DNA of 64,000 bases. It comes from Microbacter margulisiae. Lineage in GTDB: Bacteria; Bacteroidota; Bacteroidia; Bacteroidales; Paludibacteraceae. Position 1 is the first letter of the stretch. The number at the start of each line of letters is the position of its first letter. The stretch lies in assembly GCF_014192515.1 (NCBI RefSeq), contig NZ_JACHYB010000001.1, positions 1,984,001-2,048,000 of the forward strand. The letters run 5' to 3'. The position numbers were made by a program, and so were the translations under genes. Under the pieces are notes generated by a model. That model worked only from the letters and a program-made list of their open reading frames with translations, ran no database searches and was not told the DNA's origin. Shown one piece after another: positions 63,901 to 64,000 of the stretch.

Positions 63901-64000
63901 CCCAATGAAGTACCTTTAACTAACACAGCTACTCCAGGTAAAGGTTGATTTTGGGCATCCACCACTACACCTGAAACGCTTTGCGCCATTATTTTGCTTA
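60930..64000 (-). CDS. SusC/RagA-family TonB-dependent transporter (5' end outside window)
   Basis: At least 1019 residues. The ATG at 63989 gives MAQSVSGVVVDAQNQ, but this is almost certainly the cleavage region of a signal peptide (...SKIM AQ|SVSG); the frame stays open to the window edge, so the true start is beyond 64000. Domains: carboxypeptidase-regulatory-like (QPLPGVAVLVKGTSLGTITNVDGKFTL), the SusC TonB-box region DEVVVVGYGVQKKSLITGAISSV, plug domain (DDALQGLTSGVTVAQSSGAPGSAPTIRIRG) and a 22-strand barrel. It imports oligosaccharides with SusD using TonB energy. Confidence 0.96.
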   Translation of the reverse strand, partial: SKIMAQSVSGVVVDAQNQPLPGVAVLVKGTSLGTITNVDGKFTLRDISDARTKTLVFSFIGYQKQEKEIGQATYMHVVLQESTKQMDEVVVVGYGVQKKSLITGAISSVSAKEIDNKQLTRLDDALQGLTSGVTVAQSSGAPGSAPTIRIRGITSINNSDPLYVVDGVVMNGGLEYLNPNDIASIEVLKDAASCAIYGTRASNGVVLVTTKKGKIGEPMRVNYNMQMGIQDAIKKVQLTNATQYAELRNESVMNDGSAPVFANPTSYGAGTDWQNELFSSAPYQSHSLSVSGGGDKSTYYVSLGYIAQKGIVAPSIAYDNRFSLTTNTSYKIGKYVTIGENLSYTYEKNQTGLNTNSEFGGPLSSALNLDPLTPVYVSASTVANDPNNTYASPYILQAPNGMYYGISNIVGQEMTNPLAYEQVQKGNYGWSDNMVGNAYINVNPIKGLNLRSQMNVKKAFWGNESFTPLYYLNPNNNNTNMVSQYRESDQNLTWNWDNTVSYTDQIGLHNFSIMMGMSAEKQTEDGLNVTYQGEPVTNYQDASFNFSLPTTQRIANAYDRQEYALSSYFGRLTYNYDEKYLFSGIVRRDGSSKFGTNNHYGTFPSAQIGWVITREKFFPQNTFLDNLKLRASYGVVGNDMSLNDFQYESIISGGGGSNYVFGTDGLAIGYSTTTPANPNLKWEQTSSLDAGFDAVLLKSLTVTFDYYNKKTTGMLATVQIPGFSGYTSDPWANIDDLTNKGFELEIGYNKSFGKVRLGVQGNIAYNKNTITYLGQGKQYLDGGATFQNSQYPLSRTAVGHPFNAFYGFKELGVFHSQAEIDNYKDKNGNLIQPNAKPGDFKWEDVNGDGVINSNDRTWLGDPYPHYTYGLTVNLGWRNWDFMVFGQGVWGNKIFQAYRRLDITTANYPIAALNAWTTTNSNSNYPRLSDLDPNHNFGNPSNFYLQNGAYFRIKTIQLGYTLPKPWMTAIGFQSVRVFASVSNLFTITQYTGYDPEVGGSSYGIDRGIYPQARTYMFGLNVGI

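Noticed and set aside
63987..63989. ATG as the true start of the SusC-family gene
   Set aside because: The MAQSVSG context is a signal-peptidase site and the frame is open upstream to the window end, so the start lies outside.

Overview
The window looks like a chromosomal segment of a Bacteroidetes bacterium, most likely order Bacteroidales. The supporting signs are a SusC/SusD pair with glycoside hydrolases, DUF4270, DUF4105, DUF5686, GldH, a TamL-type lipoprotein, the rpmB-rpmG-DUF4295 cluster, and promoters of the TTG-N20-TAnnTTTG type. I cannot name the genus from sequence alone.

Left part (1-24 kb, almost all on the minus strand). It opens with the 3' end of a purine nucleoside phosphorylase gene, then a DUF5686 outer-membrane protein, two methyltransferases, a CPBP membrane protease and two unrecognised proteins. 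Next comes a 42-bp tandem repeat block (6914-7283), then a CRISPR array of 17 repeats and 16 spacers (7460-8548), then cas13b (8610-12014). Cas13b has both RxxxxH HEPN motifs, and its crRNA strand is the gene strand, so this is a type VI-B RNA-targeting system. No csx27, csx28, cas1 or cas2 lies in the window. Beyond it are a marR-MFS-hydrolase operon with a palindromic operator over its promoter, a beta-hydroxyacid dehydrogenase, and a spoIID-tamL-addB-like run. A tRNA-Thr(CGT), a small lipoprotein and a GHL10-like protein complete this part.

Middle (24-52 kb, visibly more AT-rich). Plus-strand genes are an iron alcohol dehydrogenase, a DUF4105 protein, an alkaline-phosphatase-fold protein that appears to have lost its metal ligands, a one-domain glycogen synthase, DUF4270, an AAA ATPase, pyruvate:ferredoxin oxidoreductase, an acyltransferase and a sirtuin. 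Minus-strand genes include tsaD, a Wza/Wzc exopolysaccharide export pair, proC, gldH, ricT, holB, threonine aldolase, a PUR-alpha-like protein and the rpmB-rpmG-DUF4295 operon. A two-domain Usp protein and umuC (without umuD beside it) are on the plus strand.

Right part (51-64 kb, minus strand). This is a polysaccharide utilisation locus: susC (5' end outside the window), susD, three GH30 genes in a row, GH16, GH5 and a Gfo/Idh/MocA oxidoreductase. The enzyme set suggests a mixed beta-1,3/beta-1,6-glucan such as laminarin or a fungal glucan: SusCD would import oligosaccharides released by surface GH16 and GH30 lipoproteins, and the other enzymes would finish hydrolysis.
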